NCBI RefSeq assembly: GCF_020172665.1
Contig: NZ_CP083985.1
Location: 718,919-782,918, forward strand
Origin: [Mycobacterium] zoologicum
Lineage (GTDB): Bacteria; Actinomycetota; Actinomycetes; Mycobacteriales; Mycobacteriaceae
Reading direction: 5' to 3'
DNA: 64,000 bases
Within the stretch, counting starts at the first letter, position 1, and the number at the start of each line of letters is the position of its first letter. A program made the translations under genes and the position numbers. The notes beneath the pieces were generated by a model. The model saw nothing but the letters and a program-made list of their open reading frames with translations. It was not told the DNA's origin and ran no database searches. This document shows positions 9,145-17,204 of the stretch, one piece after another.

Positions 9145-10017
9145 TCAGAGCGGGTAGTGCACCCCGGTCATCTTCTCCGACTCCTCCCACAGCCGGCGCC
9201 ACAGCCGCTGATCTTTCGACAACGAGCTCGACGGGCACGGGCCCACCGGGCCGCGGGCCTGGTTCAGCTTCGTCGGGCCCCAGTAGGTGTCGACGTCGGC
9301 GTCGGTGGTCGCGGCCAGCAGGATCGACTCGGCGGCCCGCTCGGGCCGCTGGCCGATCAGCCCCATACCGAACTTGGTGACCAGGCCGGGCAGCGACCTG
9401 TCGCTGTCGAACAGCTCGGTGTCCGACACCCCGGGATGCACGCAGTAGGAGCGTAGCGGCGAGCCGGCCGCGACCAGCCGTTGTTGCAGGTCGCGGGCGA
9501 ACATCAGGTTGGCCAGCTTGGACTGGGCGTAGGCCAGGTTGCGCTGGTAGAACCGGTGCTCATAGTTGAGGTCGTCGATCCAGAACTTCGGGGTCTGCTT
9601 GTGCGCGATGCTCGACACCGTCACCACCCGGTCGCCGATGCGGTCCAGCAGCAGCCCCGTCAGCGCGAAATGTCCCAGGTGGTTGACCCCGAACTGGGTC
9701 TCGAACCCGTCGACCGTGCGTCGCATCGGGATGTTCATGATCCCGGCGTTGTTGATCAGCACGTCGAACCGGCTCTGCTGCGCGGCGAAGTCGCGCACCG
9801 AGGCCAGGCTGCCCAGATCCAGCGCGGCCACCGTGACGTCGCCGCCGATGTCGTCGGCGATCTGCTGGGCCTTGGCGGTGTTGCGGCAGGCCATCACCAC
9901 GGTGGCGCCCTTGGCAGCCAGCGTTCGGGTGACGATCTCACCGAGGCCGCCGTTGGCGCCGGTGACCACGAAGGTACGGCCGTGCTGATCGGGAGTGTCG
10001 CCGATGGTGAATGCCAT
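9145..10017 (-). CDS. Short-chain dehydrogenase/reductase
   Basis: A 290-residue SDR of the light-dependent-protochlorophyllide-reductase/retinol-dehydrogenase-like subgroup common in mycobacteria. The cofactor motif TGANGGLG, the NNAG motif (NNAGIMNIP), the catalytic Ser in TVSSIAH and the YAQSK catalytic pair are all seen. NADP preference is likely but not proven. The ATG at 10017 is seven bases after a TAGCGT -10, suggesting a leaderless mRNA. It lies 84 bases upstream of the membrane-protein operon on the same strand. Confidence 0.9.
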   Translation of the reverse strand: MAFTIGDTPDQHGRTFVVTGANGGLGEIVTRTLAAKGATVVMACRNTAKAQQIADDIGGDVTVAALDLGSLASVRDFAAQQSRFDVLINNAGIMNIPMRRTVDGFETQFGVNHLGHFALTGLLLDRIGDRVVTVSSIAHKQTPKFWIDDLNYEHRFYQRNLAYAQSKLANLMFARDLQQRLVAAGSPLRSYCVHPGVSDTELFDSDRSLPGLVTKFGMGLIGQRPERAAESILLAATTDADVDTYWGPTKLNQARGPVGPCPSSSLSKDQRLWRRLWEESEKMTGVHYPL

Positions 10018-10051
10018 GCGCCAAACGCTACCGCGATGCTCACCGCGCGCC

Positions 10052-10705
10052 CTATGAGACCAGCACCGCACCGCGCTCGGTGATGACGTGCACCTGCTCG
10101 CCCCCGATGGCCTCCAGGTAGCCGCGACGCAACGTCACTGCCACTCCACCGGGCAGTCCCGGGATGGCGAAGCGCGCCGACCCCCCGGCCGCCTCGTGCA
10201 GCACGGTGACCGGGGGATAGCGCAGCAGGGTTCGCAGGGAGTGGTCATCGTGGCCCTCGAAGAGCCGGGCGGTGCGGATCGCGCCGTCGATCGCCCACTC
10301 CAGATTGGAGTCCAGGGCGCGCACCCGCTCGTCCGACAGCGGCGACGGCGGTGGCGCCAACAACGTCGTCAACTCCGGCGGGTGGCAGGCCTCGACGGCG
10401 ATGTCGTACGCGGTCGCACCCCGCGCGTCGCGCAGGCAGCGCAGTGCACCGCGTTCGAGCAGTGCGCCAACGACTTTCACCGGCGCACCGTGACAGGCGG
10501 CGTGATGCAGCGGGGTGAGCCACTCGGCGCCCCCGGGCCGCCACTGATTGACGCTGAGTGCCGGGGTGTTTGCGAGCAGGTCGAGCAGCGCCGGCCAGTC
10601 GCCGGCGTCGGCCAGATCGGCCAGGTGGTGCCCGGCTGTGACCAGGTCCTCCGACAGCAATGAAGGTTCCAGCACGCCGGGCCAATCTAACGGTGGTTCG
10701 TCCAT
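10052..10705 (-). CDS. Ankyrin-repeat protein, DNA-damage promoter
   Basis: A 217-residue protein with two to three degenerate ankyrin repeats (LTPLHHAACHGAPVKVVGALLERGA, given here as residues about 63-87, and ATAYDIAVEACH at about 96-107). The C-terminal half is unassigned, with strands and a conserved-looking GLPGGVAVTLRRGY. A protein-protein interaction role is likely; function unknown. Its promoter is a perfect PafBC-type motif ending six bases from the ATG, so it should be damage-induced and leaderless. It is divergent from the ADP-ribosylglycohydrolase gene, which has its own PafBC-type promoter, suggesting that the two act together. Confidence 0.8.
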   Translation of the reverse strand: MDEPPLDWPGVLEPSLLSEDLVTAGHHLADLADAGDWPALLDLLANTPALSVNQWRPGGAEWLTPLHHAACHGAPVKVVGALLERGALRCLRDARGATAYDIAVEACHPPELTTLLAPPPSPLSDERVRALDSNLEWAIDGAIRTARLFEGHDDHSLRTLLRYPPVTVLHEAAGGSARFAIPGLPGGVAVTLRRGYLEAIGGEQVHVITERGAVLVS

Positions 10706-10711
10706 GTCCAG

Positions 10712-10734
10712 AACCTAGACGGGCCCACCGACAA
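10712..10734 (-). promoter_or_regulatory. PafBC-type promoter of the ankyrin gene
   Basis: Minus strand: TTGTCGGTG, 8 bases, TAGGTT, 6 bases, ATG. All fixed positions of tTGTCRGtg-N8-TAnnnT are met. Confidence 0.75.
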
Positions 10735-10763
10735 GCGCCGTCGGCGAACGTGAGCACCGGGAC

Positions 10764-10786
10764 CTGTCGGTACCCGCCGATACCCT
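10764..10786 (+). promoter_or_regulatory. PafBC-type promoter of the ADP-ribosylglycohydrolase gene
   Basis: Plus strand: CTGTCGGTA, 8 bases, TACCCT. Core TGTCGGT and spacing are kept; the outer bases differ. The start ATG is 27 bases downstream behind a GAAAGGGG ribosome binding site. Back-to-back with the ankyrin-gene promoter, 29 bases apart. Confidence 0.65.
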
Positions 10787-10813
10787 GGAGTCAACTGCTG
10801 GGAAAGGGGCGCA

Positions 10814-12556
10814 ATGGAACTATCTGTTGCACAACGTGACCGGGCCTGCGGCGCACTGCTGGCCACCGCTGCCGGTGACGCTTTGGGTGCCGGCTACGAG
10901 TTCGACGGGCCCCGCGGGCCGGGTGAGCCGATCGACATGATCGGTGGTGGGTTGGGGGCGTTCACGCCCGGCGAATGGACCGACGACACGTCGATGGCGA
11001 TCGCGATCGCCGAGGTCGCCGCCACCGGTGCCGATCTGGCATCCGAGCCGGCGCAGGACGCCGTCGTCGCCCGCTGGTACGAGTGGTCGAAGAATGCCAA
11101 GGACATCGGCGTGCAGACCCGGGCCGTGCTCTCGGCTGCCGCCCGGCGCGGGATCGGTGCCCAGAGCGCGCGGCAGGAGTCCGAAGCCCTGCATCGCAGC
11201 TCCGGGCGCACCGCGGGCAACGGGTCGCTGATGCGCACCGCACCGGTGGCGCTGGCCTACCTCGATGACGAGGCGGGGCTGGTCGCCACCGCCCGGGTGA
11301 TCAGCGAGCTCACCCACTTCGACCCCGACGCCGGGGACGCGTGCGTGTTGTGGTGCACCGCGATCCGTCACGCCGTGCTGACCGGCGAGATGAATGTGCG
11401 AATCGGGTTGGCGCACTTGGACACCGAGCGTAGGCAGTTGTGGGGGCAGCGTCTCGACGAGGCCGAACACGCCCAGCCGCGCGACTTCACCCACAACAAC
11501 GGGTGGGTGGTCGCCGCGCTGCAGGGTGCCTGGTCGGCGATCACCACGACGGCGGTTCCCGAGCAGGACCCGGCCGCCGGGGTGTTCGGTGTCGACCATC
11601 TGCGGTCGGCGTTGGAGGCCGCGGTGCGCGGTGGTGGTGACACCGACACCGTCGCCGCGATCGCCGGCGGACTGTTGGGCGCGGTCTACGGGGCATCGGC
11701 GGTGCCGTCGCGGTGGCGGATGCTGCTGTGCGGCTGGCCGGGGCTGTCGACCCGTGGACTGATCCAGCTGGCCGAGAACATCATCGACCACGGTGCGCCG
11801 AAACCCTTCGACTACAGCTATGGCGGCTACCCGGAGGCCCGCCAGATCGTCGCGCATCCACATGACGACAAGGTGTGGATCGGCGGGGTAGCCGCGCTGC
11901 ACCACCTGCCCGCCGGCGTCGACGCGGTGGTATCGCTGTGCCGGGTCGCCGACGGTGACATCCCCTCCGGGGCAACGCAGCTCGACGTCCGCCTGATCGA
12001 CAGGGACGAGCCGGAGCAGAACCCGAACCTCGACTTCGTGCTGCTCGACACCGCGCAGGCGATCGAGGCGCTGCGCGCCGAGGGGCGCACCGTGTTCCTG
12101 CACTGCGTACAGGCCTACAGCCGCACCCCCACCATCGCCGCGCTCTACGGCGCGCGCAAGCAGGGCATCGACATAGACGACGCACTGGCCGATGTGCGTG
12201 CGGTGCTGGCGGATGCGCGGCCGAACCGGGCATTTCGGGCGGCGCTGCAGCGGCTGGTTCCGGGGCAGCGACGAACACCGACTGGGATTTTCGGACCGTT
12301 GCCTACCTCTGGGATCCGCGGCTCGGGGCGATCAACGCCGGGGCCGACCGTCTTGAAGCGCTCGACGAGGACGCCCGGGCGGAAAGCATCGCAGCACTGG
12401 GCGGCCGGGTGGCTGCGCTGGCGGGTGAGATGGACGACGGGTGGCTGGTCAGCACGGCCTACTTCATGGTCGACGATCTGTACAAGTCGTGCTTCCACCA
12501 ATTGCTGTGGTCACTCGAGGCCGAGGAGTACATCCGCGCCACTGCCGGTGTGGTGA
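10814..12556 (+). CDS. ADP-ribosylglycohydrolase fused to dual-specificity phosphatase-like domain
   Basis: Residues about 10-320 are an ADP-ribosylglycohydrolase (DraG-like), with the metal ligands in WTDDT (55-59) and GGDTDT (about 274-279); it would remove ADP-ribose from proteins or nucleic acid. Residues about 350-485 are a cysteine phosphatase domain with the P-loop HCVQAYSR (His430, Cys431, Arg437). The frame as it stands runs to 12556, but the sequence beyond residue 485 is the next gene read in the wrong frame. The original stop was almost certainly at 12269-12271 (now CGA, one base from TGA), so the protein carries an artificial tail of about 95 residues unless this base is an error. 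Driven by a PafBC-type promoter. ADP-ribose turnover plus dephosphorylation in one damage-induced protein is unusual. Confidence 0.87.
   Translation: MELSVAQRDRACGALLATAAGDALGAGYEFDGPRGPGEPIDMIGGGLGAFTPGEWTDDTSMAIAIAEVAATGADLASEPAQDAVVARWYEWSKNAKDIGVQTRAVLSAAARRGIGAQSARQESEALHRSSGRTAGNGSLMRTAPVALAYLDDEAGLVATARVISELTHFDPDAGDACVLWCTAIRHAVLTGEMNVRIGLAHLDTERRQLWGQRLDEAEHAQPRDFTHNNGWVVAALQGAWSAITTTAVPEQDPAAGVFGVDHLRSALEAAVRGGGDTDTVAAIAGGLLGAVYGASAVPSRWRMLLCGWPGLSTRGLIQLAENIIDHGAPKPFDYSYGGYPEARQIVAHPHDDKVWIGGVAALHHLPAGVDAVVSLCRVADGDIPSGATQLDVRLIDRDEPEQNPNLDFVLLDTAQAIEALRAEGRTVFLHCVQAYSRTPTIAALYGARKQGIDIDDALADVRAVLADARPNRAFRAALQRLVPGQRRTPTGIFGPLPTSGIRGSGRSTPGPTVLKRSTRTPGRKASQHWAAGWLRWRVRWTTGGWSARPTSWSTICTSRASTNCCGHSRPRSTSAPLPVW
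12268..12271 (+). other. Broken GTGA stop/start overlap (reads GCGA)
   Basis: Frame of the glycohydrolase reads CAG-CGA-CGA here and frame of the downstream gene reads GCA-GCG-ACG. Changing C12269 to T would at once make a TGA stop for the first gene and a GTG start (giving M-TNTDWDF) for the second, the same GTGA overlap used by galT/galK and others in the window. Codon use fits each gene on its own side of this point. Confidence 0.75.
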
Positions 12557-12999
12557 TGCAGGAGCTGGCCCGCCGGGAGTTCGTGCTCCACTACGTGATC
12601 GACAACCAGGAGTGCGAAGCCAAACTGGCTGACCGGCTCACCGGCATTCCACTGCCATTCTGGGCGGCCGGGCTGTTCGTGACCGGACCGCAGATCATGG
12701 CGCTGGAGTTGATGGAGCAAGCAGACCATCAGCCCAGGGCGGTCAGCGCCATTCCGCGCTACCGCGCCGAGGGCCAGCACCTCGCCGATCAGTTGATTCT
12801 GCGCTGCCACCGTGAGCGCCGGCCGTCGGTGTATCTCAATATGGATCTCGACGACGACGCGCCGGCGCTGTCCCTGGAGGTGGCGTTGTCTCCCAAGGAC
12901 ACATCCGGCGCCATCGTCATCTTCCGCAACGAGGCCCCGGCGATCGGGTCCTTCGCCTACATCACCCCACCACCGGGGGTCATCCTGCCGCGGGGGTAG
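12409..12999 (+). CDS. Unknown protein, partner of the glycohydrolase gene (true 5' end probably 12268)
   Basis: No family recognised. From the GTG at 12409 it is 196 residues. The same frame is coding-like back to 12268 (DWDFRTVAYLWDPRLG and onward), which would give 243 residues had the GTG at 12268 not been lost. The visible protein is acidic and mixed alpha/beta, with no membrane segment or known motif (YFMVDDLYKSCFHQLLWSLE, later LYLNMDLDDDAP-like and a Pro-rich C-terminus). Whether it is still translated depends on internal GTG starts. It sits in the same damage-inducible transcript as the glycohydrolase-phosphatase, so a role in the same process is inferred. Confidence 0.6.
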   Translation: MAALAGEMDDGWLVSTAYFMVDDLYKSCFHQLLWSLEAEEYIRATAGVVMQELARREFVLHYVIDNQECEAKLADRLTGIPLPFWAAGLFVTGPQIMALELMEQADHQPRAVSAIPRYRAEGQHLADQLILRCHRERRPSVYLNMDLDDDAPALSLEVALSPKDTSGAIVIFRNEAPAIGSFAYITPPPGVILPRG

Positions 13000-13005
13000 C
13001 CAGGC

Positions 13006-13028
13006 CTGTCGGTACCCACCGATACATT
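13006..13028 (+). promoter_or_regulatory. PafBC-type promoter of the resolvase-like gene
   Basis: Plus strand: CTGTCGGTA, 8 bases, TACATT. It shares the 17-base run from CTGTCGG to CCGATAC, apart from one base, with the promoter at 10764. Begins 6 bases after the preceding stop; the ATG at 13078 follows a GGGAGG ribosome binding site. Confidence 0.65.
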
Positions 13029-13077
13029 CGACGTAACAGCACTTCCCCACGGGGGCTTCATAACTCGGGAGGTATCC

Positions 13078-13815
13078 ATGCCGCACTACACCCCGATCAT
13101 CCTGCTCGGGGACCAGGAGACGGTGGAACGCCGGGACCGCCTGGACTCAGACGCTGCCAAGCAGGGCTACACGATCGTCGATGCGTTGGGGTTCGACGAG
13201 GGGGCCGTGGTCCGCGAAGACGACCTCACCGAGGTCGGGGCCATCGTCGCCGCACTGGCCCGGGCCATCACCCGCCGGGCCGACATATGGGTGCCGTATC
13301 CCGGCCCGGACTTCGTCCGTGAGCAGCATCTGCGACGGCTGTCCCTGGTGCTGCAGCGCCACGGCCTGACCCTGGTGCTTTACCGGCAGCTGTACCGGGT
13401 GCCCACCCGCGGCGGAAGCAGCCTGATCGACCAGGCGCTGCGCACGGAGGTGCAGGCCGTCGACGATCTCGACCACGCGGCGCTGGCGTTCGCGGGCGCC
13501 ACGAGCCTGAGCCGGGAGATCGCGCTGGCGCTGGGCAAGACCCCTGCGCCGGCGATCAGGCGCCCGACGGATCGCGCTGAGGAGCCGGAGCCCTCGATGC
13601 CGCCGACGCTGCCGCCGCCCACGGTGCCGTGGACCCAGCGCAAGCGACTGGTCAAGCACTACGCCGGCTGGTTGGTGCACGGTTGCGGGGTCACTCAGGC
13701 CGCCACCGCGCGGGTGCTGAACTCGGCGGGGCAGCGCACCGCGACCGGTGCGCAGTGGAAGTCGGCGTCGGTGGCCAAGCTGCTCACCGGTGAATTCGAC
13801 ATCGCCCGCGGGTGA
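13078..13815 (+). CDS. Resolvase-like protein without catalytic serine; damage-inducible
   Basis: A 245-residue protein of uncertain family. Residues 1-110 look like a diverged serine-resolvase fold (long helix after ETVERRDRL, then ALARAITRRADIWVPYPG and HGLTLVLYRQLYR). The N-terminal strand has no VRVS-type catalytic Ser, and the arginines expected around it are not evident. The last 55 residues (about 185-240, with RVLNSAGQRTATGAQWKSAS) resemble the DNA-binding Recombinase domain that reads RELN-GIPTPRG-W-S in active enzymes. It may bind DNA without cutting it. A Pro-rich linker joins the two. Promoter of the PafBC type. Confidence 0.72.
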   Translation: MPHYTPIILLGDQETVERRDRLDSDAAKQGYTIVDALGFDEGAVVREDDLTEVGAIVAALARAITRRADIWVPYPGPDFVREQHLRRLSLVLQRHGLTLVLYRQLYRVPTRGGSSLIDQALRTEVQAVDDLDHAALAFAGATSLSREIALALGKTPAPAIRRPTDRAEEPEPSMPPTLPPPTVPWTQRKRLVKHYAGWLVHGCGVTQAATARVLNSAGQRTATGAQWKSASVAKLLTGEFDIARG

Positions 13816-14613
13816 TCAGTCCTTGAAGTAGACCAACTGATGCGTGCTGGTCAGCAGCGAGCCGTCGCGGGACCACAGGTGCGCACTCTGGTCGAAGTAG
13901 CCGCGGGAGAACGCGTTGGCGCGCGCGCTGCCCAGCACGAAATCGCCTCCCACGGAGTCGACTCGGGACTGATCGGCATGGAAGTAGGTGGTCAGCGAGA
14001 TGGTGCCCGCCGGGATGAAACCGCCACGGCGCAGGAACACCCGCGGATAGAAGATGTCGGAGACCGCGGCCAGCCCGGCGAAGTCCAGCGGACGCTGCTC
14101 GACGTCGCGCACCCACAAGGTGGTGGTCGAGGAGTCGCTGAGCACACCGTCGTCGGGGATGGGGCCTTGCGTGAAACGCATGTCGTAGCGTTTGGCCCAC
14201 ACGATGGGCTCGAAGAACGCGCTGCGTGGAATATCTTCGGGTGCAGGCACTTTCGGCGAACGTGCTTCAATGTCGGCCCAGGTGTCGCGGTGCGTCCCGA
14301 AGACCGCGGTGGCAGTGGTCTTGACCTCGTCGCCCTGACGCAGCTCCAGAATCCAGTGCTGGTTGCTGCGGTTGGTGCGCGCGGCCCGCAGTGCGATGTC
14401 GAACTCGCCGTCGGCGATCGGCGCGGCGTAGTTGACCGTCAGCGCCAGCGGCTCCCCGATGCGGTCCGGGTGGGTTTCGACGGCGCGCAGCAGCACCGCC
14501 GCGGTGATCCCGCCGAACGGGCCGACCATGTTGGCCCACGCGGGTTCGGTGGCACCGCGGACCAGTTCGGCGCCGACGTGATCCAGGAGCATGGCGCGGT
14601 CGAAGGGGTGCAT
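13816..14613 (-). CDS. Acyl-CoA thioesterase family protein (TesB/4HBT_3-like)
   Basis: A 265-residue double-hotdog protein: a first hotdog around GPFGGITAAVLLRAVETHPD and a second containing ADQSRVDSVGGDFVLGSARA, close to the TesB arrangement. It probably hydrolyses an acyl-CoA thioester in the cytosol; chain length is not predictable. The ATG at 14613 has an AGGAT ribosome binding site. Its stop directly abuts the stop of the converging resolvase-like gene. A second gene of the same family lies at 33381. Confidence 0.85.
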   Translation of the reverse strand: MHPFDRAMLLDHVGAELVRGATEPAWANMVGPFGGITAAVLLRAVETHPDRIGEPLALTVNYAAPIADGEFDIALRAARTNRSNQHWILELRQGDEVKTTATAVFGTHRDTWADIEARSPKVPAPEDIPRSAFFEPIVWAKRYDMRFTQGPIPDDGVLSDSSTTTLWVRDVEQRPLDFAGLAAVSDIFYPRVFLRRGGFIPAGTISLTTYFHADQSRVDSVGGDFVLGSARANAFSRGYFDQSAHLWSRDGSLLTSTHQLVYFKD

Positions 14614-14635
14614 GGGCGATCCTTTTCGGAATGGG

Positions 14636-14767
14636 TCAGGCCGTGTTCTGGTGTTCGACGAACTCGTCGAGCACCTTGCGGGACAGCTTCGACACGCTCA
14701 TGCCGCGCGTCTTGGCGATCTCCCGCAATCTATCGCGGGTCCGCTCGGACACCCGGACCTGCACCAC
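14636..14767 (-). CDS. Small ribbon-helix-helix (Arc/CopG-type) protein
   Basis: A 43-residue reading frame starting GTG GTG, with VQVRVSERTRDRLREIAK then GMSVSKLSRKVLDEF. This is a complete ribbon-helix-helix motif, strand plus two helices, typical of antitoxins and small repressors. The two possible GTG starts are at 14767 and 14764; the frame is open upstream to about 14793 without an ATG. No toxin lies next to it: the downstream neighbour is the thioesterase. It may be an orphan antitoxin, a repressor of the thioesterase gene 22 bases downstream, or a remnant. Confidence 0.6.
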   Translation of the reverse strand: MVQVRVSERTRDRLREIAKTRGMSVSKLSRKVLDEFVEHQNTA

Positions 14768-14905
14768 CGGGGAGTGCTGATATCGCCAGCGCTAGCGTCT
14801 TTTGGACTCACACATGGCAGCTGACTCGGTGCGGGAGTGACGCGTGGGGGACCTGGTTTGCGCACGAATATCAGGCCCATGCCTCGCGGCCCGTAGGCTG
14901 GTCAG

Positions 14906-16342
14906 GTGGCACTACCGGACCTGACCGCCGACTTCGCCCGCGAGTTCCCCGAGCTGGCGGTGCGCGCGCACGCCGATACGCCCCCCAACCCGCGGCTGCT
15001 GATCCTCAACGAGCCGCTCGCCACCGACCTGGGCCTGGACCCGCAGTGGTTGCGTAGCCCCGAGGGCCTCGGACTGCTGACCGGAACGACGGTGCCCGAC
15101 GGCGCGACCCCGGTGGCGCAGGCCTACGCCGGACACCAGTTCGGCAACTACGTTCCGGTGCTGGGCGATGGCCGGGCACTGCTGCTCGGCGAGCTCACCG
15201 ACGGCCACAGCCGATACGACCTGAGCCTGAAGGGTTCGGGGCGCACCGCGTTCGCCCGCGGCGGCGACGGCCTGGCGGTCATCGGCCCGATGCTGCGCGA
15301 GTACGTGATCAGCGAGGCCATGTGCGCCCTGGGCATCCCCACCACCCGCGCACTGGCGGTCACCGCCACCGGACGCGACGTGCAGCGGGAGACGGCGCTA
15401 CCCGGGGCGGTGCTGGCCCGGGTGGCCGCCAGCCACCTGCGGGTCGGCAGCTTCCAGCTCGTCGCACAGCAGGCCCGCGCCACCGGTGACCTCACGCTGC
15501 TGCGGCGCCTGGCCGATCACGCCATCGCCCGCCACCACCCACAGGCCGCGCACGCCGAAAACCGTTACGTCGCACTGTTTTCAGCAGTGGTCGAAGCCCA
15601 GGCGTCGCTGGTGGCGCGCTGGATGCTGGTCGGGTTCGTGCACGGGGTGATGAACACCGACAACACCACGATCTCCGGTGAGACCATCGACTACGGGCCG
15701 TGCGCGTTCATGGAGGCCTACGACCCGGCGACGGTGTTCAGTTCCATCGACCACGCCGGCCGCTACGCCTACGGCAATCAGCCGCTGGTCATGCAGTGGA
15801 ACCTGTCCCGGTTCGCCGAGACGCTGTTGCCGTTGTTCTCCGACGACGAGGACAAGGCACTGTCGGTGGCGGTGGAGATCCTGGAAGGCTTCATGCCGCG
15901 CTACCACAGCTACTGGTCCGACGGCATGCTGGCCAAGTTCGGGCTGACCCGCAGCATGGAGGCCGCCGCGTTGATCGATCAGGCGCTGATGCTGCTCAAA
16001 GACAACGCCGTCGACTACACCTCGTTCTTCCGGGCGCTGAGCAAGGCGGCCCGAGGTGAGGCCGAAGGGCCGTTGGCGGACAACGTCTTTGGTGATTGGC
16101 TGGCCCGCTGGCGCGCATTGGCGCCCGACGTGGAGGCGATGGAGAAGGTCAATCCGATCTACATCCCGCGCAATCACCTGGTGGAGCAGGCGCTGACCGC
16201 GGCCATGCGCGGCGATCTCACGCCGGTGCACGAGCTGCTGGCTGTGCTGGCCGAGCCCTACCGGGAGCGCGACGGGCTGGAAAACTATGCGTTGCCGGCG
16301 CCGCCGGAGTTCGGGGGGTATCGCACGTTCTGCGGGACGTGA
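14906..16342 (+). CDS. selO: SelO/YdiU protein adenylyltransferase
   Basis: A 478-residue member of UPF0061, the same length as E. coli YdiU. The family has a pseudokinase fold with ATP bound in flipped orientation and transfers AMP to Ser/Thr/Tyr of target proteins, linked to redox stress. Seen: [20 protein letters not shown], the nucleotide-binding [36 protein letters not shown] with the catalytic-site Asn/Asp, and the family C-terminus GGYRTFCGT with the Cys that corresponds to the selenocysteine or Cys of other members. The GTG at 14906 is six bases after a TAGGCT -10 (leaderless). Confidence 0.93.
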   Translation: MALPDLTADFAREFPELAVRAHADTPPNPRLLILNEPLATDLGLDPQWLRSPEGLGLLTGTTVPDGATPVAQAYAGHQFGNYVPVLGDGRALLLGELTDGHSRYDLSLKGSGRTAFARGGDGLAVIGPMLREYVISEAMCALGIPTTRALAVTATGRDVQRETALPGAVLARVAASHLRVGSFQLVAQQARATGDLTLLRRLADHAIARHHPQAAHAENRYVALFSAVVEAQASLVARWMLVGFVHGVMNTDNTTISGETIDYGPCAFMEAYDPATVFSSIDHAGRYAYGNQPLVMQWNLSRFAETLLPLFSDDEDKALSVAVEILEGFMPRYHSYWSDGMLAKFGLTRSMEAAALIDQALMLLKDNAVDYTSFFRALSKAARGEAEGPLADNVFGDWLARWRALAPDVEAMEKVNPIYIPRNHLVEQALTAAMRGDLTPVHELLAVLAEPYRERDGLENYALPAPPEFGGYRTFCGT

Positions 16343-16345
16343 CGC

Positions 16346-17194
16346 TCAGCCCGGATTGACCGCGGTCACCACCCAGGTGCGGCCCGGGAACTTCACCACG
16401 CCGTCGACGCGGAGCCGGCGCAGCTCGTCGCGCAGCTCCTCTACGACAGCGGCCCAACCGTCGGCGCCCAACCGGTCCGACAGCTCGGCGCGGGCCTGCT
16501 GACCGGTGGAGTTGGCCAGGATCAGGCGCAGGCGCTCCTCGACGCCGTCGCTGCCGTCGATGCCGAAGTCGCAGACGCCGTCGAACGCCGTCACGTCGAC
16601 GTCACTCCAGCCGGCGTCGTCCAGGATGGTCCGCACCCGTTCGGCATTGCCGAAAGCCAGCGGCCCGGGTGCCTCGGGATCTGGTGCGGCGGGTGGTGTT
16701 TCGAGTCGGGCGGTCAGGACGTCGACACCGGCGGTGAACATCGGGTTGTCGCCTTCTCGCCAGCACACGAACGTCAGCCGGGCTCCGGGCGCGGCCGCGT
16801 CGCGGATGTTGGCGAACGCGGCCACCGGGTCGTCGAAGAACATCACCCCGAACCGCGAGATTATCCGGTCGAAGGGCTCCCCGGTGGCGGGCCGCAGGGC
16901 AAGGGTCTGGGCGTCACCGAGCGACACCGTGGCCTCCGGCACCCGGCGGCGTGCCTCGGCCACCATCGGATCGGAGATGTCGACTCCGAACGGGATCGCC
17001 CCCAGTGCTGCCGCCTGATGCAACAGAGTCCCTGAACCACAACCGATGTCGAGCACCCGATCTCCGGAGCCGATGTCGATGGCCTGCAGCACCGCGTCGG
17101 CGAACGGCGCCAGCACCGCCTCGAAGATCGCCGCGTTGTCCACCCAGTCGATGCCCTGCGCCGCCCAGGCCTGCTGCTGTTCCTCGTTCGCCAT
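16346..17194 (-). CDS. Class I SAM-dependent methyltransferase
   Basis: A 282-residue methyltransferase with motif I VLDIGCGSGTLLHQAAA (about 46-62), GVDISDPMVAEARRR, and the acidic FDRIISRFGVMFFDDP. It belongs to the UbiE/Methyltransf_25-like group; substrate unknown. The ATG at 17194 (MANEEQQQAW) is chosen: upstream of it is the tail of the RES pseudogene in another frame, and a TAAGCT -10 lies seven bases before it. It converges on selO with three bases between the stops. Confidence 0.87.
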   Translation of the reverse strand: MANEEQQQAWAAQGIDWVDNAAIFEAVLAPFADAVLQAIDIGSGDRVLDIGCGSGTLLHQAAALGAIPFGVDISDPMVAEARRRVPEATVSLGDAQTLALRPATGEPFDRIISRFGVMFFDDPVAAFANIRDAAAPGARLTFVCWREGDNPMFTAGVDVLTARLETPPAAPDPEAPGPLAFGNAERVRTILDDAGWSDVDVTAFDGVCDFGIDGSDGVEERLRLILANSTGQQARAELSDRLGADGWAAVVEELRDELRRLRVDGVVKFPGRTWVVTAVNPG

Positions 17195-17204
17195 GACCGT
17201 CAGC

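Noticed and set aside
12272..12556. C-terminal tail of the glycohydrolase-phosphatase as a real domain
   Set aside because: Composition is that of out-of-frame DNA (Arg/Ser/Thr/Pro-rich) and the same DNA encodes a sensible protein in another frame.
14698..14880. 60-codon minus-strand frame overlapping the RHH gene
   Set aside because: Basic low-complexity reading with no motif; the RHH frame over the same DNA is clearly structured.
16310..16342. Selenocysteine at the SelO C-terminus
   Set aside because: The position is an ordinary TGC Cys codon followed by Gly-Thr and a TGA stop; no SECIS-like need, and bacterial SelO uses Cys.
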